Of a stretch of DNA of 64,000 bases, positions 42,919-51,157 are shown piece by piece (the first letter of the stretch is position 1; every line of letters starts with the position of its first letter). The notes beneath the pieces are model-generated. The model worked only from the letters and a program-made list of their open reading frames with translations, searched no databases and was not told the DNA's origin. The stretch is from Lentzea alba (lineage in GTDB: Bacteria > Actinomycetota > Actinomycetes > Mycobacteriales > Pseudonocardiaceae): the NCBI RefSeq assembly GCF_011067745.1, contig NZ_JAAMPJ010000002.1, forward strand, positions 558,001-622,000. Reading direction: 5' to 3'. Position numbers and translations under genes: made by a program.

Positions 42919-43829
42919 ACCTCGCCTTGCTTGCGCAGTGCACGGCGGTAAACCGTGGCGAAGACCAACAACACGGAGAGGATGAGCACGCCGTAGGTCG
43001 ACGCGATCGCGTAGTCACGTGAGGCGCCGGAGAAGAAGCGCTCGAACGCGTACGTGACGAGGATGCGGGTGTTCGGGTTCGGGCCGGCGATCAGGTAGAT
43101 CACCGGGAACATGTTGAACGTCCAGATGATGCCCAGCAGGATCACCGTCGACGAGACCGAACGCAGGCCCGGCAGCGTCACGTTGCGGAACCGCTGCCAC
43201 GGCGTGGCGCCGTCCATCTCCGCGGCTTCGTACAGATCCCCCGGGATCGACTGCAGACCGCCCAGCAGCGCCACCATCATGAACGGCACGCCCAGCCAGA
43301 CGTTGACGACGATCACCGCGAACAGCGCCCAGTCGGACTGACCCAGCCACACCGGGTCGGGCAGGCCGACCGCGCGCAGCAGCTGGTTGATGATCCCGTA
43401 CTGCGCGTTGAACATGTACTTCCACGCGAACGCGCTGATGAACGCGGGCACGGCCCACGGCAGGATCAGCAGGACGCGGTAGAGCGTGCGGCCCTTGACC
43501 TCGCGGTTGAGCAGCAACGCCAGGCCGAGGCCGATCGTGTAGTGGAAGAACACGCAGCCGAACGTCCAGATCAAAGTCCGGAGCAGCGTGCCCCAGAACG
43601 CGCCGTACGACGAGTCGCCGGACAGCACGTTCAGGTAGTTCTTGAAACCAACGCCCTCGTAGGTCGCCGGCCGGTCGAGCACCGGGTTGGCGATGTTGGC
43701 CTCGTTGATGTTGGTGAAGGTGAAGAACACGCCCTGCGCGAGCGGGTAGAGCACCAACACAGCGATGACCACCACGACGGGCAGGACCATCGCGTACGCG
43801 TACCAGTGCCGTTCCAAGAACCGGCGCAC
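42912..43829 (-). CDS. Carbohydrate ABC transporter permease (MalF type)
   Basis: 305 residues, six transmembrane helices, EAA loop EAAEMDGATPWQRFRNVTLP near residue 205. The roughly 65-residue periplasmic loop after helix 1 (FTFTNINEANIANPVLDRPA) is much shorter than in E. coli MalF, as is usual in Gram-positives. Follows the binding-protein gene by 63 bases. Confidence 0.9.
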   Translation of the reverse strand: MRRFLERHWYAYAMVLPVVVVIAVLVLYPLAQGVFFTFTNINEANIANPVLDRPATYEGVGFKNYLNVLSGDSSYGAFWGTLLRTLIWTFGCVFFHYTIGLGLALLLNREVKGRTLYRVLLILPWAVPAFISAFAWKYMFNAQYGIINQLLRAVGLPDPVWLGQSDWALFAVIVVNVWLGVPFMMVALLGGLQSIPGDLYEAAEMDGATPWQRFRNVTLPGLRSVSSTVILLGIIWTFNMFPVIYLIAGPNPNTRILVTYAFERFFSGASRDYAIASTYGVLILSVLLVFATVYRRALRKQGEVW

Positions 43830-43892
43830 CGAAATCTCTCCCTCCAGCGTGGTCGTGAGCGGCCCGGCGGACCGGACCGCTCACGAGCTCAC

Positions 43893-45152
43893 TCAGCCGA
43901 TCGAGTACTCGGTGACGACGGTGTCCTTGTAGGCCTTGGCGACCTCGTCGAGCGCCGCCTTGGCCTCCTTCTTGCCGGCCAGCACGTCCGCGTAGGCGAT
44001 CTTCAGCGGGTCGAACAGCTGGCCGCCCTCGGGGATCCACGGGCGAGCGTGCGCGGCCTTGGCCACGGGCTCGAACGCGGACACGACGGCGTTGGCCTTC
44101 ACGTCGGCGTTGCTGTAGGCGGACTTGCGGGTCGGCAGCAGGCCGAGCTCCTTGGCGACCTGCGCCTGCGACTCGGCCGAGCTCATGCACTGGATGAACT
44201 TGATCGAGGACTGCTTCGCCTTGGTGCCCTGGCGGATCACGTAGTCGTGGCCACCGACCGGCGCGCTGCCCTTGCCCGCGCTGTCACCGGGAACCGGCGC
44301 GATGCCGAGGTTCGCCTTGTCGGTGAACGCGGCGCCCTTGAGGTAGTCGGCGACGGCCCACGGACCGTTGACGACCATCGCGGCCTCGCCGGACGAGAAC
44401 GCGGCCTGCATGTTCGCATAGGAGTTCGTCGGGTCGAGCGCGGTCGTCGCGGCCTTGGCGTCGAGCAGGCCCTTGGCGGTCTGCAGCGCCTTCACGTTCT
44501 TGTCCGAGTTGACCACGATCTTCTTGGCGTCCGCGTCGACCAGGTCGCCGCCCGCGCCGTAGATGAACGGCAGCGCGTAGTACGCGTCGTTGTTGAGGAA
44601 GAACGACTTCTCGCCGCCCAGCTTGGCGGCCGCAGCCTTGAGCTCGTCCCACGTCTTCGGCGGCTCGACACCGGCGTCCGCGAGCTTCTTCTTGTTGTAG
44701 AGCAGGGCGAGCGAGTCGGTGACCTGCGGGACGCCCCAGGACTTGCCCTCGTACTTCGTGGAGCCCAGCGGGACCTCGAGGAAGTCGCCGGTGTCCTTGG
44801 CGAGGTCGGTGTCGCTCAGGTCGGCGATGAGACCGTTCTTCGCGAGCTGCGGCACCCAGGCGACCTCGGAGCGGAACACGTCCGGCCCCTGACCACCCTG
44901 TGCGGCGGTCTTGTAGTTGTTCAGCGCCTGGTCGAACGCGACGGTCTCGGTCTTGACCTTGTAACCGCCCTTCGAGGCGCAGTCGTTCGCGATCTTGGTG
45001 AACACGGGGCTCTCGTTGGGGCCACTGGTGTCCCAGAAGGTCACTTCGCCCGAGTCGGATCCGCTGTTGCTGCCCGATCCGCCGCTTCCGCAGGCGGTGA
45101 GCACGAGGGCGACACCCGTCGCCATGGCGGTCACGAGGGTTGTCCGTCGCAT
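43893..45152 (-). CDS. Carbohydrate-binding lipoprotein (MalE type)
   Basis: 419 residues from ATG 45152. Lipobox ALVLTACGSGG (Cys near residue 20) and a Gly/Ser linker. Family 1 solute-binding protein with VTFWDTSGPNESPVFTKI, GPDVFRSEVAWVPQLAKNGL, KSWGVPQVTDSLALLYNKKK, GEAAMVVNGPWAVADYLK and the C-terminal FDPLKIAYADVLAGKKEAK. The pattern is that of maltose/maltodextrin-binding proteins, so a maltodextrin-like substrate is likely. The leader has a 9-bp hairpin (45179-45201). Divergent from a LacI regulator. Confidence 0.9.
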   Translation of the reverse strand: MRRTTLVTAMATGVALVLTACGSGGSGSNSGSDSGEVTFWDTSGPNESPVFTKIANDCASKGGYKVKTETVAFDQALNNYKTAAQGGQGPDVFRSEVAWVPQLAKNGLIADLSDTDLAKDTGDFLEVPLGSTKYEGKSWGVPQVTDSLALLYNKKKLADAGVEPPKTWDELKAAAAKLGGEKSFFLNNDAYYALPFIYGAGGDLVDADAKKIVVNSDKNVKALQTAKGLLDAKAATTALDPTNSYANMQAAFSSGEAAMVVNGPWAVADYLKGAAFTDKANLGIAPVPGDSAGKGSAPVGGHDYVIRQGTKAKQSSIKFIQCMSSAESQAQVAKELGLLPTRKSAYSNADVKANAVVSAFEPVAKAAHARPWIPEGGQLFDPLKIAYADVLAGKKEAKAALDEVAKAYKDTVVTEYSIG

Positions 45153-45205
45153 CGTTGCTGCCGTTCCCTCCAGCTGGGCCTCATCTCCCGGTGAGATGAG
45201 GGGGT

Positions 45206-45346
45206 CTTGCAAGTTTTTGCGATAATGTTGCGGGCGATTTCACTACCAGAACCATGGTCAGGTCAAGACGTCGACCGTAACCAAGCCGTAACGACACCGT
45301 CTTGCAAACGCTCGTTGCAAAATTTTTCTGCACGCGGCAAGCTTGC
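45206..45346. promoter_or_regulatory. Cluster of LacI-type operator elements between malE-like and lacI-like genes
   Basis: Within the 223-base divergent region: palindrome CTTGCAAG (45206-45213), a pair of TTGCAA boxes 13 bases apart (45302-45307, 45315-45320) and palindrome GCAAGCTTGC (45337-45346). The last two lie just before the lacI-like gene, the first just before the malE-like gene. The TTGCAA half-site also occurs in the operator at 40194, linking the two loci. Confidence 0.6.
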
Positions 45347-45375
45347 GCCCAACCGAGCTTGACCAGGGAGGCAAC

Positions 45376-46413
45376 GTGTCCGGACTGTCCGAGATCGCCA
45401 GGGCAGCCGGGGTGTCCATCTCGACCGTGAGCCGTGTCCTCAACAGGCGCGCAGGTGTGAACGAGGAGACCCGGCAGCGGGTGCTGTCGGTGCTCGCGGA
45501 GATGCCGTACACCCCGCGCGGACTCGGTGCGTTGCAACGCACCGGCGTGATCGGCCTGCTGGTGCCGGAGCTCTCGAACCCGGTCTTCCCCGCGTTCGCC
45601 GAAGCCCTGGAGACGCGGGCGGCCCGCCTCGGCTACTCGTCGCTGCTGTGCAACACCCGCAGCGGTGCCCCGATGGGCGAGGAGGAGTACGTCCGGATGC
45701 TCCTGGCCCGCGGTGTCGAGGGCATGGTGTTCGTGTCACCGGAGATCACCAACGTCGAGGTGCCGCTCGGTCAGGCGCCCCGGCCGAGCTACTACGCGAA
45801 GCTCGTCGCGGACGGCGTCCACATGGTCTTCCTGAACGGTGCCACGCCTGCGCTGGACGTGCCCGACGTGACGGTGGACGAGCAGCTCGCGGGCTACATG
45901 GCCACCAAACACCTGATCGAACTCGGGCATGAACGAATCGGGTTCGTCTCGGGTCCGGCGCGGTCGCTGCCGTCGCGGCTGAAGCGCGCCGGATGGGCCG
46001 CCGCCCTTGAGGAGAACCACCTGCCGGCGGGTTCGGAGTACGTCGCGCATGGGCCGTTCAGCCCGGAGGGTGGCGGTCTGGCCGTGGCGCAGTTGCTCGA
46101 CACCGTGACACCCACCGCGGTGATCTGCTCGTCCGACCACATGGCGCTCGGCGTGATGCGTGAGGCTCACCAACGGGGGATCTCGATCCCGGGCGACCTG
46201 TCCGTCGTCGGGTTCGACGACATTCCGTTGGCCGCCTATTCATCGCCCACTTTGACGACGCTCGCGCAGCCCATCGAGGAGATGGCGGCGGCGGCGATCG
46301 ACGAGCTCGTGCTCCGCCTGGACCCGGATCGCCGCAGGCAGGGCACCGACAACTACACCCGCGTGTTCCGGCCCCGGCTCGTCGCGAGGGAATCGTCCGC
46401 GCCTCCGAAGTGA
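45376..46413 (+). CDS. LacI-family regulator of the sugar importer (MalR type)
   Basis: 345 residues from GTG 45376 (GGGAGG 4 bases upstream). N-terminal helix-turn-helix LSEIARAAGVSISTVSRVLN and hinge MPYTPRGLGALQRTG, then a periplasmic-binding-protein-like sensor with IGLLVPELSNPVFPAFAEAL and VVGFDDIPLAAYSSPTLTTL. Divergent from the maltose-type binding protein, the classical MalR arrangement; it very likely represses that operon and the ATPase at 39058 until sugar is present. Confidence 0.9.
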   Translation: MSGLSEIARAAGVSISTVSRVLNRRAGVNEETRQRVLSVLAEMPYTPRGLGALQRTGVIGLLVPELSNPVFPAFAEALETRAARLGYSSLLCNTRSGAPMGEEEYVRMLLARGVEGMVFVSPEITNVEVPLGQAPRPSYYAKLVADGVHMVFLNGATPALDVPDVTVDEQLAGYMATKHLIELGHERIGFVSGPARSLPSRLKRAGWAAALEENHLPAGSEYVAHGPFSPEGGGLAVAQLLDTVTPTAVICSSDHMALGVMREAHQRGISIPGDLSVVGFDDIPLAAYSSPTLTTLAQPIEEMAAAAIDELVLRLDPDRRRQGTDNYTRVFRPRLVARESSAPPK

Positions 46414-46522
46414 GACGCCCGATGGGCGAATTTGGTCTGGACCAACTTCTGAACAAGGCAGATGGGTCAACCAGGGCGGATGCGTCATTTGAGGGACACG
46501 GGTCACCCTCGCTTCACGAATT

Positions 46523-46533
46523 GGTTCTGAACC
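46523..46533. promoter_or_regulatory. Palindrome before the second LacI-family gene
   Basis: GGTTCTGAACC is a perfect 11-base palindrome 14 bases before the ATG and just upstream of a possible -10 box. Possible autoregulatory site. Confidence 0.35.
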
Positions 46534-46547
46534 GTTACGGTCCTTTC

Positions 46548-47651
46548 ATGGCGCGGTCGATGCATGTGCGACGTCCGGCAACGTTGGCCTCTCTGGCCGC
46601 TGAGCTGGGCGTTTCCCGGACAACGGTGTCCAACGCCTACAACCGTCCCGACCAGCTCTCTCCCGAGCTGAGGCGGCGGGTGTTGGACACGGCCCGAAGG
46701 CTGGGTTATCCCGGCCCGGATCCTGTGGCGCGCTCGTTGCGCACGCGCAAGGCCGGGGCGGTGGGCCTGTTGCTCACCGAGAACCTCTCCTACGCGTTCC
46801 GCGACCCGGCGGCGATCGGCTTCCTCGAAGGCCTCGCTTTGGCGTGCGAGGACGCGGGAACCGGCCTGCTGCTGGTGCCCGCCAACCCCGAACGTGAGGA
46901 CGTGGCGTCCGTCCACCGCGCCGGCGTCGACGGCTTCGTCGTCTACTCGGTCCCGGACGACGACCCGCACTTGGCCGCCGTGCTGGAGCGCCCGGTGCCC
47001 ACCGTCGTCTGCGACCAGCCGGACCTCGGCACCGTGGACCGCGTCGGCATCGACGACCGCGGCGCGATGTACGAGCTCGCGAAGCACCTGATCTCGCTGG
47101 GCCACCGTCGCGTGGGCGTCGTGTGCATGCGCCTCGCGCGTGACCGCAACGACGGCTTCGTGACCGCGGACCGCCAGCACGCCGCGCACTTCCACGTGCA
47201 GCGCAACCGCCTGTCCGGCCTGGCCGAGGCGTTCAGCGAGGCCGGCGTCGACTGGTCGCAGGTGCCCGTGGTCGAGCGTTTCGACCACAACACGGCCTCC
47301 GGTGCGTCCGGCGCGGCGCAGGTGCTCGACAAGGACCCGCAGATCACCGCGTTGATCTGCACCTCGGACGTGCTGGCGCTCGGCGCGATGACCGAGGCCG
47401 CACGGCGTGGCCTGCGCGTGCCGCACGACCTGACGGTGACCGGCTTCGACGGCATCCGCGCGGGCGAGGAGGCCGGGCTCACGACGGTTCGTCAGCCGGT
47501 GCTGGAGAAGGGCCGGGCGGCGGGCAAGCTGCTGCTCGACGCGAGCGAGCGGTCACGGCCGCGGTCGGTGAACCTCTCGACCGAGCTGATCATCGGCAAG
47601 ACGTCCGGGCCGCCGCGCGGCGGTGCCGAGGAGCGTTGGTTCGGGCCGTGA
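46548..47651 (+). CDS. Second LacI-family regulator
   Basis: 367 residues from ATG 46548; no ribosome binding site is seen, so it may be leaderless. Helix-turn-helix TLASLAAELGVSRTTVSNAY, hinge YPGPDPVARSLRTRKAG, sensor domain with GLLLTENLSYAFRDPAAIGF and TVTGFDGIRAGEEAGLTTVR. A long insertion around residue 205 (RLARDRNDGFVTADRQHAAH) is typical of a subgroup with unknown ligands. It does not overlap the preceding LacI gene; target unknown. Confidence 0.87.
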   Translation: MARSMHVRRPATLASLAAELGVSRTTVSNAYNRPDQLSPELRRRVLDTARRLGYPGPDPVARSLRTRKAGAVGLLLTENLSYAFRDPAAIGFLEGLALACEDAGTGLLLVPANPEREDVASVHRAGVDGFVVYSVPDDDPHLAAVLERPVPTVVCDQPDLGTVDRVGIDDRGAMYELAKHLISLGHRRVGVVCMRLARDRNDGFVTADRQHAAHFHVQRNRLSGLAEAFSEAGVDWSQVPVVERFDHNTASGASGAAQVLDKDPQITALICTSDVLALGAMTEAARRGLRVPHDLTVTGFDGIRAGEEAGLTTVRQPVLEKGRAAGKLLLDASERSRPRSVNLSTELIIGKTSGPPRGGAEERWFGP

Positions 47652-47654
47652 GGC

Positions 47655-48323
47655 TCAGTTTTCCAGTCTGAACACCACGGGTGAGCTGGCCTTTCCGGCC
47701 AGCTTCGCCACCAGCAGGTAGTCGCCGGGCCCGAGCCGGGTGTGCGCACCGCACCCCGGCTTCGAGGTGGAGCCCGCCCACTTCGTGCCGTAGTTGAAGA
47801 TCTCCTTGGGCTGCATGACCCGCACCTCGGAACCCGCGGTCGCCAGGCAGTGGTTGCTGGACCACAGCAACGTCGCCCCGTCGGCGCTCAGCACGGTGAG
47901 CTCGCGGTGCTGGCGCCCGATGTCCCTGATGCACGGCACCGGCCCGTTGTTGGCCACGTCCATCGACAGTTCCGGCTGGTCACCGATGGTGTAGAACGGC
48001 TTGTTGGCCTTCGCCACCACGCCGATCACGTCGTCCGGGCAGGGCTGCGGCGGTCCGGGAGGCGGAGGCGGCGGGGCCGGCGGCGTGGTCTCGCTCGGCG
48101 GCGGAGTGGTCGAGGACGACGCGGACGCCGTCTCGGAGATGCTGGGCGGCGGGTTCGACGACGACGCGGCGGCCGCGTTGGCCGGCTGGGGTTGCGGGTC
48201 GTCCGAGCCGAACATCCCGACGAGCCAGATCACGAGCAGCAGTGTGACCAGCGCGGCCCCGATCGCGGCGATGCGGCGGCGCCAGTACACCGTGGACGGC
48301 AGCGGACCTGTGGGCTCGATCAC
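47655..48323 (-). CDS. Membrane protein resembling mycobacterial Rv3587c
   Basis: 222 residues. Basic N-terminus, one transmembrane helix (AAIGAALVTLLLVIWLVGMF, about 18-37), a linker of about 50 residues of Ser, Pro and Thr with a Pro run, then an extracellular beta-rich domain with four Cys (QPCPDDVIGV, GPVPCIRDIG, SSNHCLATAGSE, SKPGCGAHTR). Layout and position beside carbonic anhydrase and mutY match Rv3587c of M. tuberculosis. Function unknown. Its stop lies 3 bases after the convergent LacI gene ends. Confidence 0.68.
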   Translation of the reverse strand: MIEPTGPLPSTVYWRRRIAAIGAALVTLLLVIWLVGMFGSDDPQPQPANAAAASSSNPPPSISETASASSSTTPPPSETTPPAPPPPPPGPPQPCPDDVIGVVAKANKPFYTIGDQPELSMDVANNGPVPCIRDIGRQHRELTVLSADGATLLWSSNHCLATAGSEVRVMQPKEIFNYGTKWAGSTSKPGCGAHTRLGPGDYLLVAKLAGKASSPVVFRLEN

Positions 48324-48475
48324 GGCCCGAACGTAGCCCGACCAGGTGGAATCCAGCGGTAGGCGAGCATCGCTCGATCCGGTGAACGTGATATTGACCC
48401 TCTACCCCTTGTGAACGCCTGCTAACTCCGGTTCCAATCGACGCAGGGGTCCGCCGGTAGGCCATGGAGGTTGTC

Positions 48476-48988
48476 ATGACCGCGATCGACGAACTGCTCA
48501 AGCGGAACTACGAGCTCGGGAACGTGGTTCCGGGAGACCGTTCGTCCGCGAAGCCGTCCCTGCAGGTGGCGATTCTGACCTGCATGGACTCGCGCATCCG
48601 GGTGTTCGAGATCTTCGGGTTGAAGCAGGGCGAGGCACACGTGCTGCGCAACGCGGGTGGAGTCGTCACCGACGACGCCATCCGGTCGCTCGCGCTGAGC
48701 CAGCGCAAGCTGGGCACGCGCGAGGTGTTGCTGGTGCACCACACGAACTGCGGCCTCGAGATGGTGACCGAGGACGACTTCAAGGACGAGCTGGAGGCCG
48801 ACACCGGCCTGCGCCCGACCTGGGCCGTCGAGGCGTTCAAGGTGGTCGAGCAGAGCGTGCGCGGCTCCATGGCTCGCCTCCGTCGCAGCCCGTTCATCCC
48901 GCACACGGACAAGATCCGCGGCTTCGTGTACGACGTGCACACCGGCGAACTCCGCGAGGTAGACGCGGTGGACACCGCCGCCGCCTGA
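48476..48988 (+). CDS. Beta-carbonic anhydrase
   Basis: 170 residues from ATG 48476 (GGAGG 5 bases upstream; the ATG at 48464 is less likely). Zinc and catalytic residues: Cys36 with the Asp38-Arg40 pair in ILTCMDSRIRVF, and His89/Cys92 in VHHTNCGLE. The blocks GEAHVLRNAGGVVTDDAIRS and LGTREVLLVHHTNCG resemble the short Rv1284 (CanA) branch rather than the longer CanB that neighbours mutY in mycobacteria. It interconverts CO2 and bicarbonate in the cytoplasm. Confidence 0.88.
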   Translation: MTAIDELLKRNYELGNVVPGDRSSAKPSLQVAILTCMDSRIRVFEIFGLKQGEAHVLRNAGGVVTDDAIRSLALSQRKLGTREVLLVHHTNCGLEMVTEDDFKDELEADTGLRPTWAVEAFKVVEQSVRGSMARLRRSPFIPHTDKIRGFVYDVHTGELREVDAVDTAAA

Positions 48989-48995
48989 TTTTTCG

Positions 48996-49046
48996 GCACG
49001 CGGGGCCCTTTCGTACTGACTGATAGTACGAAAGGGCCCCGCGTGC
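48996..49046. repeat. Dispersed hairpin element, copy 4 (perfect)
   Basis: 22-bp perfect stem starting GCACGCGGGGCCCTTTCG, loop GACTGAT, right arm ending CCCCGCGTGC. It begins 7 bases after the carbonic anhydrase stop and ends 10 bases before the mutY start. Arms are identical to copy 3; only the loop and tip differ. Confidence 0.9.
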
Positions 49047-49056
49047 GTTTGCGAGA

Positions 49057-49935
49057 ATGGCGGCGATGAATCACGAGTTGCTGCTGGGCTGGTGGGACAC
49101 CGCCGCCCGCGACCTGCCGTGGCGCCGTCCCGACTGCACCGCCTGGGGTGTGCTGGTCAGCGAGATCATGCTGCAGCAGACGCCGGTCGCCCGCGTCGAA
49201 CCGATCTGGCACGAGTGGCTCGCGAAGTGGCCGGTGCCGTCCGCGATGGCGGCCGCGTCCCAGGGCGAGGTGCTCCGCATGTGGGGCAAGCTCGGTTACC
49301 CGCGCCGTGCTCTGCGGCTGCACGAGGCTGCCACGGCCATCGCGCGCGATCACGACGATGTGGTGCCTTCGGACGTTGAGACGCTGGAATCGTTGCCGGG
49401 CATCGGCAGCTACACGGCTCGTGCGGTGGCCACGTTCGCGTACGGGCAGAAGTGCGCTGTCGTCGACACGAACGTGCGGCGCGTGGTGGCTCGCGCGGTA
49501 CACGGAGCCGGTGACGCCGGGCCGCCGTCGACCAAGCGCGACCTGCGGGACGTCGAAGCGATCCTGCCCGACGCTCAGGACGACGCCGCGGTGTTCTCGG
49601 CGGCGTTGATGGAGCTCGGGGCGTTGATCTGCACGGCCAAGAACCAGAAGTGCGCGGACTGCCCGCTGTACGCCGAGTGCGCCTGGCAGTTGGCTGGCCG
49701 GCCTGCCTATGCGGGGCCGGAGAAGAAGGTGCAGAAGTTCGCGGGCACCGACCGGCAGGTCCGAGGCAAGTTGCTGGACGTGCTGCGCGGCGCGCCGGGA
49801 CCGGTGCCCAAGGCACAGCTCGACCTCGTCTGGAACGACATCACGCAGCGGGAGAAGTGCCTGGTCTCGCTGCTCGACGACGGGTTGCTGGAGCAAACGC
49901 GGGACGGCCTGTTCGCACTACCTGGAGAGCACTGA
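49057..49935 (+). CDS. mutY: A/G-specific adenine DNA glycosylase
   Basis: 292 residues from ATG 49057 (ATG 49066 also possible). Catalytic Glu in VLVSEIMLQQTPVARV, helix-hairpin-helix ESLPGIGSYTARAVATFAYG, catalytic Asp in VVDTNVRRV and the 4Fe-4S cluster CTAKNQKCADCPLYAEC (Cys spacing 6, 2, 5). It removes adenine mispaired with 8-oxoguanine. The C-terminal 8-oxoG recognition domain is short, as in other actinobacteria. Its stop overlaps the start of the next gene. Confidence 0.94.
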   Translation: MAAMNHELLLGWWDTAARDLPWRRPDCTAWGVLVSEIMLQQTPVARVEPIWHEWLAKWPVPSAMAAASQGEVLRMWGKLGYPRRALRLHEAATAIARDHDDVVPSDVETLESLPGIGSYTARAVATFAYGQKCAVVDTNVRRVVARAVHGAGDAGPPSTKRDLRDVEAILPDAQDDAAVFSAALMELGALICTAKNQKCADCPLYAECAWQLAGRPAYAGPEKKVQKFAGTDRQVRGKLLDVLRGAPGPVPKAQLDLVWNDITQREKCLVSLLDDGLLEQTRDGLFALPGEH

Positions 49936-50444
49936 TGCACGCGCTCGTGGCGTTCTTCGACAACGAGGCGGACGCCAAGGTCCGCGAGCTGCAACGGCGC
50001 GTCGGCGCGAAACTCGAGTACCCGCCGCACCTGACCTACGCCGTCGCGAGCACCATCGGCCCCAAGGTCCGCAAGGAGTTGCGCGAGGATCTGGAACGGC
50101 TGTGGATGCCGGATCTCTGGCTGCACACGCTCAGCACGTTCTCGACGGTCGAGAACGTGCTGATGCTCGCCGCCGTGGTCGACGCCGAGCTGCTGGCCGT
50201 GCACTCGGCGATCCACGACGTGCTGGCGGGCCACGTGAAGAACCCGAGCGCGTACTACCTGCCCGGCAGCTGGGTGCCGCACTGCACGCTCGTCCACAAC
50301 ATCGACGACGACGCCATGAAGGCGGCGTTCGCCGAAGTGTTCCCGGTCGAGCCGATCCGCGCGAAGGTCCGCGAGGTCTCGATCGTCGACACTCAGACCG
50401 GCGAGATCGACGTGCTCAAGAAGGCCTCCACCGCACCCCGGTAG
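49935..50444 (+). CDS. 2H phosphoesterase / 2'-5' RNA ligase family protein
   Basis: 169 residues. Two HxT motifs, PHLTYAVAS near residue 33 and PHCTLVHNI near 118, define the 2H phosphoesterase superfamily, which hydrolyses or forms 2',3'-cyclic or 2'-5' phosphodiester bonds. ATG 49935 overlaps the mutY TGA, so it is coupled to mutY. The last 52 bases overlap the convergent alpha/beta hydrolase gene. Natural substrate unknown. Confidence 0.82.
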   Translation: MHALVAFFDNEADAKVRELQRRVGAKLEYPPHLTYAVASTIGPKVRKELREDLERLWMPDLWLHTLSTFSTVENVLMLAAVVDAELLAVHSAIHDVLAGHVKNPSAYYLPGSWVPHCTLVHNIDDDAMKAAFAEVFPVEPIRAKVREVSIVDTQTGEIDVLKKASTAPR

Positions 50445-51157
50445 ACCCACGGCGCGCTGGCGTGCACCACGTGTCCGGCTTCCGGCACGTAGAGGTACCG
50501 GCCGCCCGAACGCCGCGCCGCCTCCTCCATCTGCCCTGGCAGCTGGCCGCCCTGACCTGCCTCGATGACCAGCGACGGGCACTGCACGCGGTCGATCTGG
50601 TCCCAGTACGCCCGCGTGCCCCACTCGGCCGCGATCTCGTAGAGGTCGTCCATCGAGGCGATCAGGTGCCAGCCGTCCTCGCGTTCCTCGAAGTACTCGG
50701 CGAACAGCGGCATGCCGAAGAACTCGGTCACGTGCCCGAGCGACTGGAACGGCACCGGCCAGGCGTCGAAGAACCACTTCCACTCGTCGATCGTCCTGCC
50801 CCTGTTGTCCGGGGCGAAGTCCTCGACCACAATCGCCCGCACCAGGTCCGGACGGGTCGCCGCGAGACACCACGCGTGCAGCCCGCCCATGGAGTGCCCG
50901 ATCACCACAGCGGGCCCGAGGTCCAGATCCTCGATCGCCTTCGCGGCGTCGTCGACGAAGTCCTCGGTGCGAAACGGCCCCCGCTGCGGGTTTCTGCCGT
51001 GCCCGCGCTGGTCGATCCCGACGACACGGCCGAAAGGTTTGAGCCACTGCGCGACCGGCCACCAAGCGGTGGCCCTGCTCATCAGGCCGTGCAGGAGCAG
51101 TACGCCTTGACCCGTTCCGCCGAACTCCACCACCGACACAGGGATGATTAAACGCAT
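50393..51157 (-). CDS. Alpha/beta hydrolase
   Basis: 254 residues from ATG 51157; a GTG a few codons later is an alternative. Oxyanion hole HGLMSRATAWW, nucleophile elbow VVIGHSMGGLHAW (Ser near residue 95), acid region CPSLVIEAGQGGQLPG and catalytic His in VPEAGHVVHASAPW. Substrate unknown. In mycobacteria a hydrolase gene (Rv3591c) occupies the same place between mutY and mhuD. Its ATG shares CATG with the divergent M1 peptidase start. Confidence 0.85.
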   Translation of the reverse strand: MRLIIPVSVVEFGGTGQGVLLLHGLMSRATAWWPVAQWLKPFGRVVGIDQRGHGRNPQRGPFRTEDFVDDAAKAIEDLDLGPAVVIGHSMGGLHAWCLAATRPDLVRAIVVEDFAPDNRGRTIDEWKWFFDAWPVPFQSLGHVTEFFGMPLFAEYFEEREDGWHLIASMDDLYEIAAEWGTRAYWDQIDRVQCPSLVIEAGQGGQLPGQMEEAARRSGGRYLYVPEAGHVVHASAPWVYRGAVEAFLSTSISPV

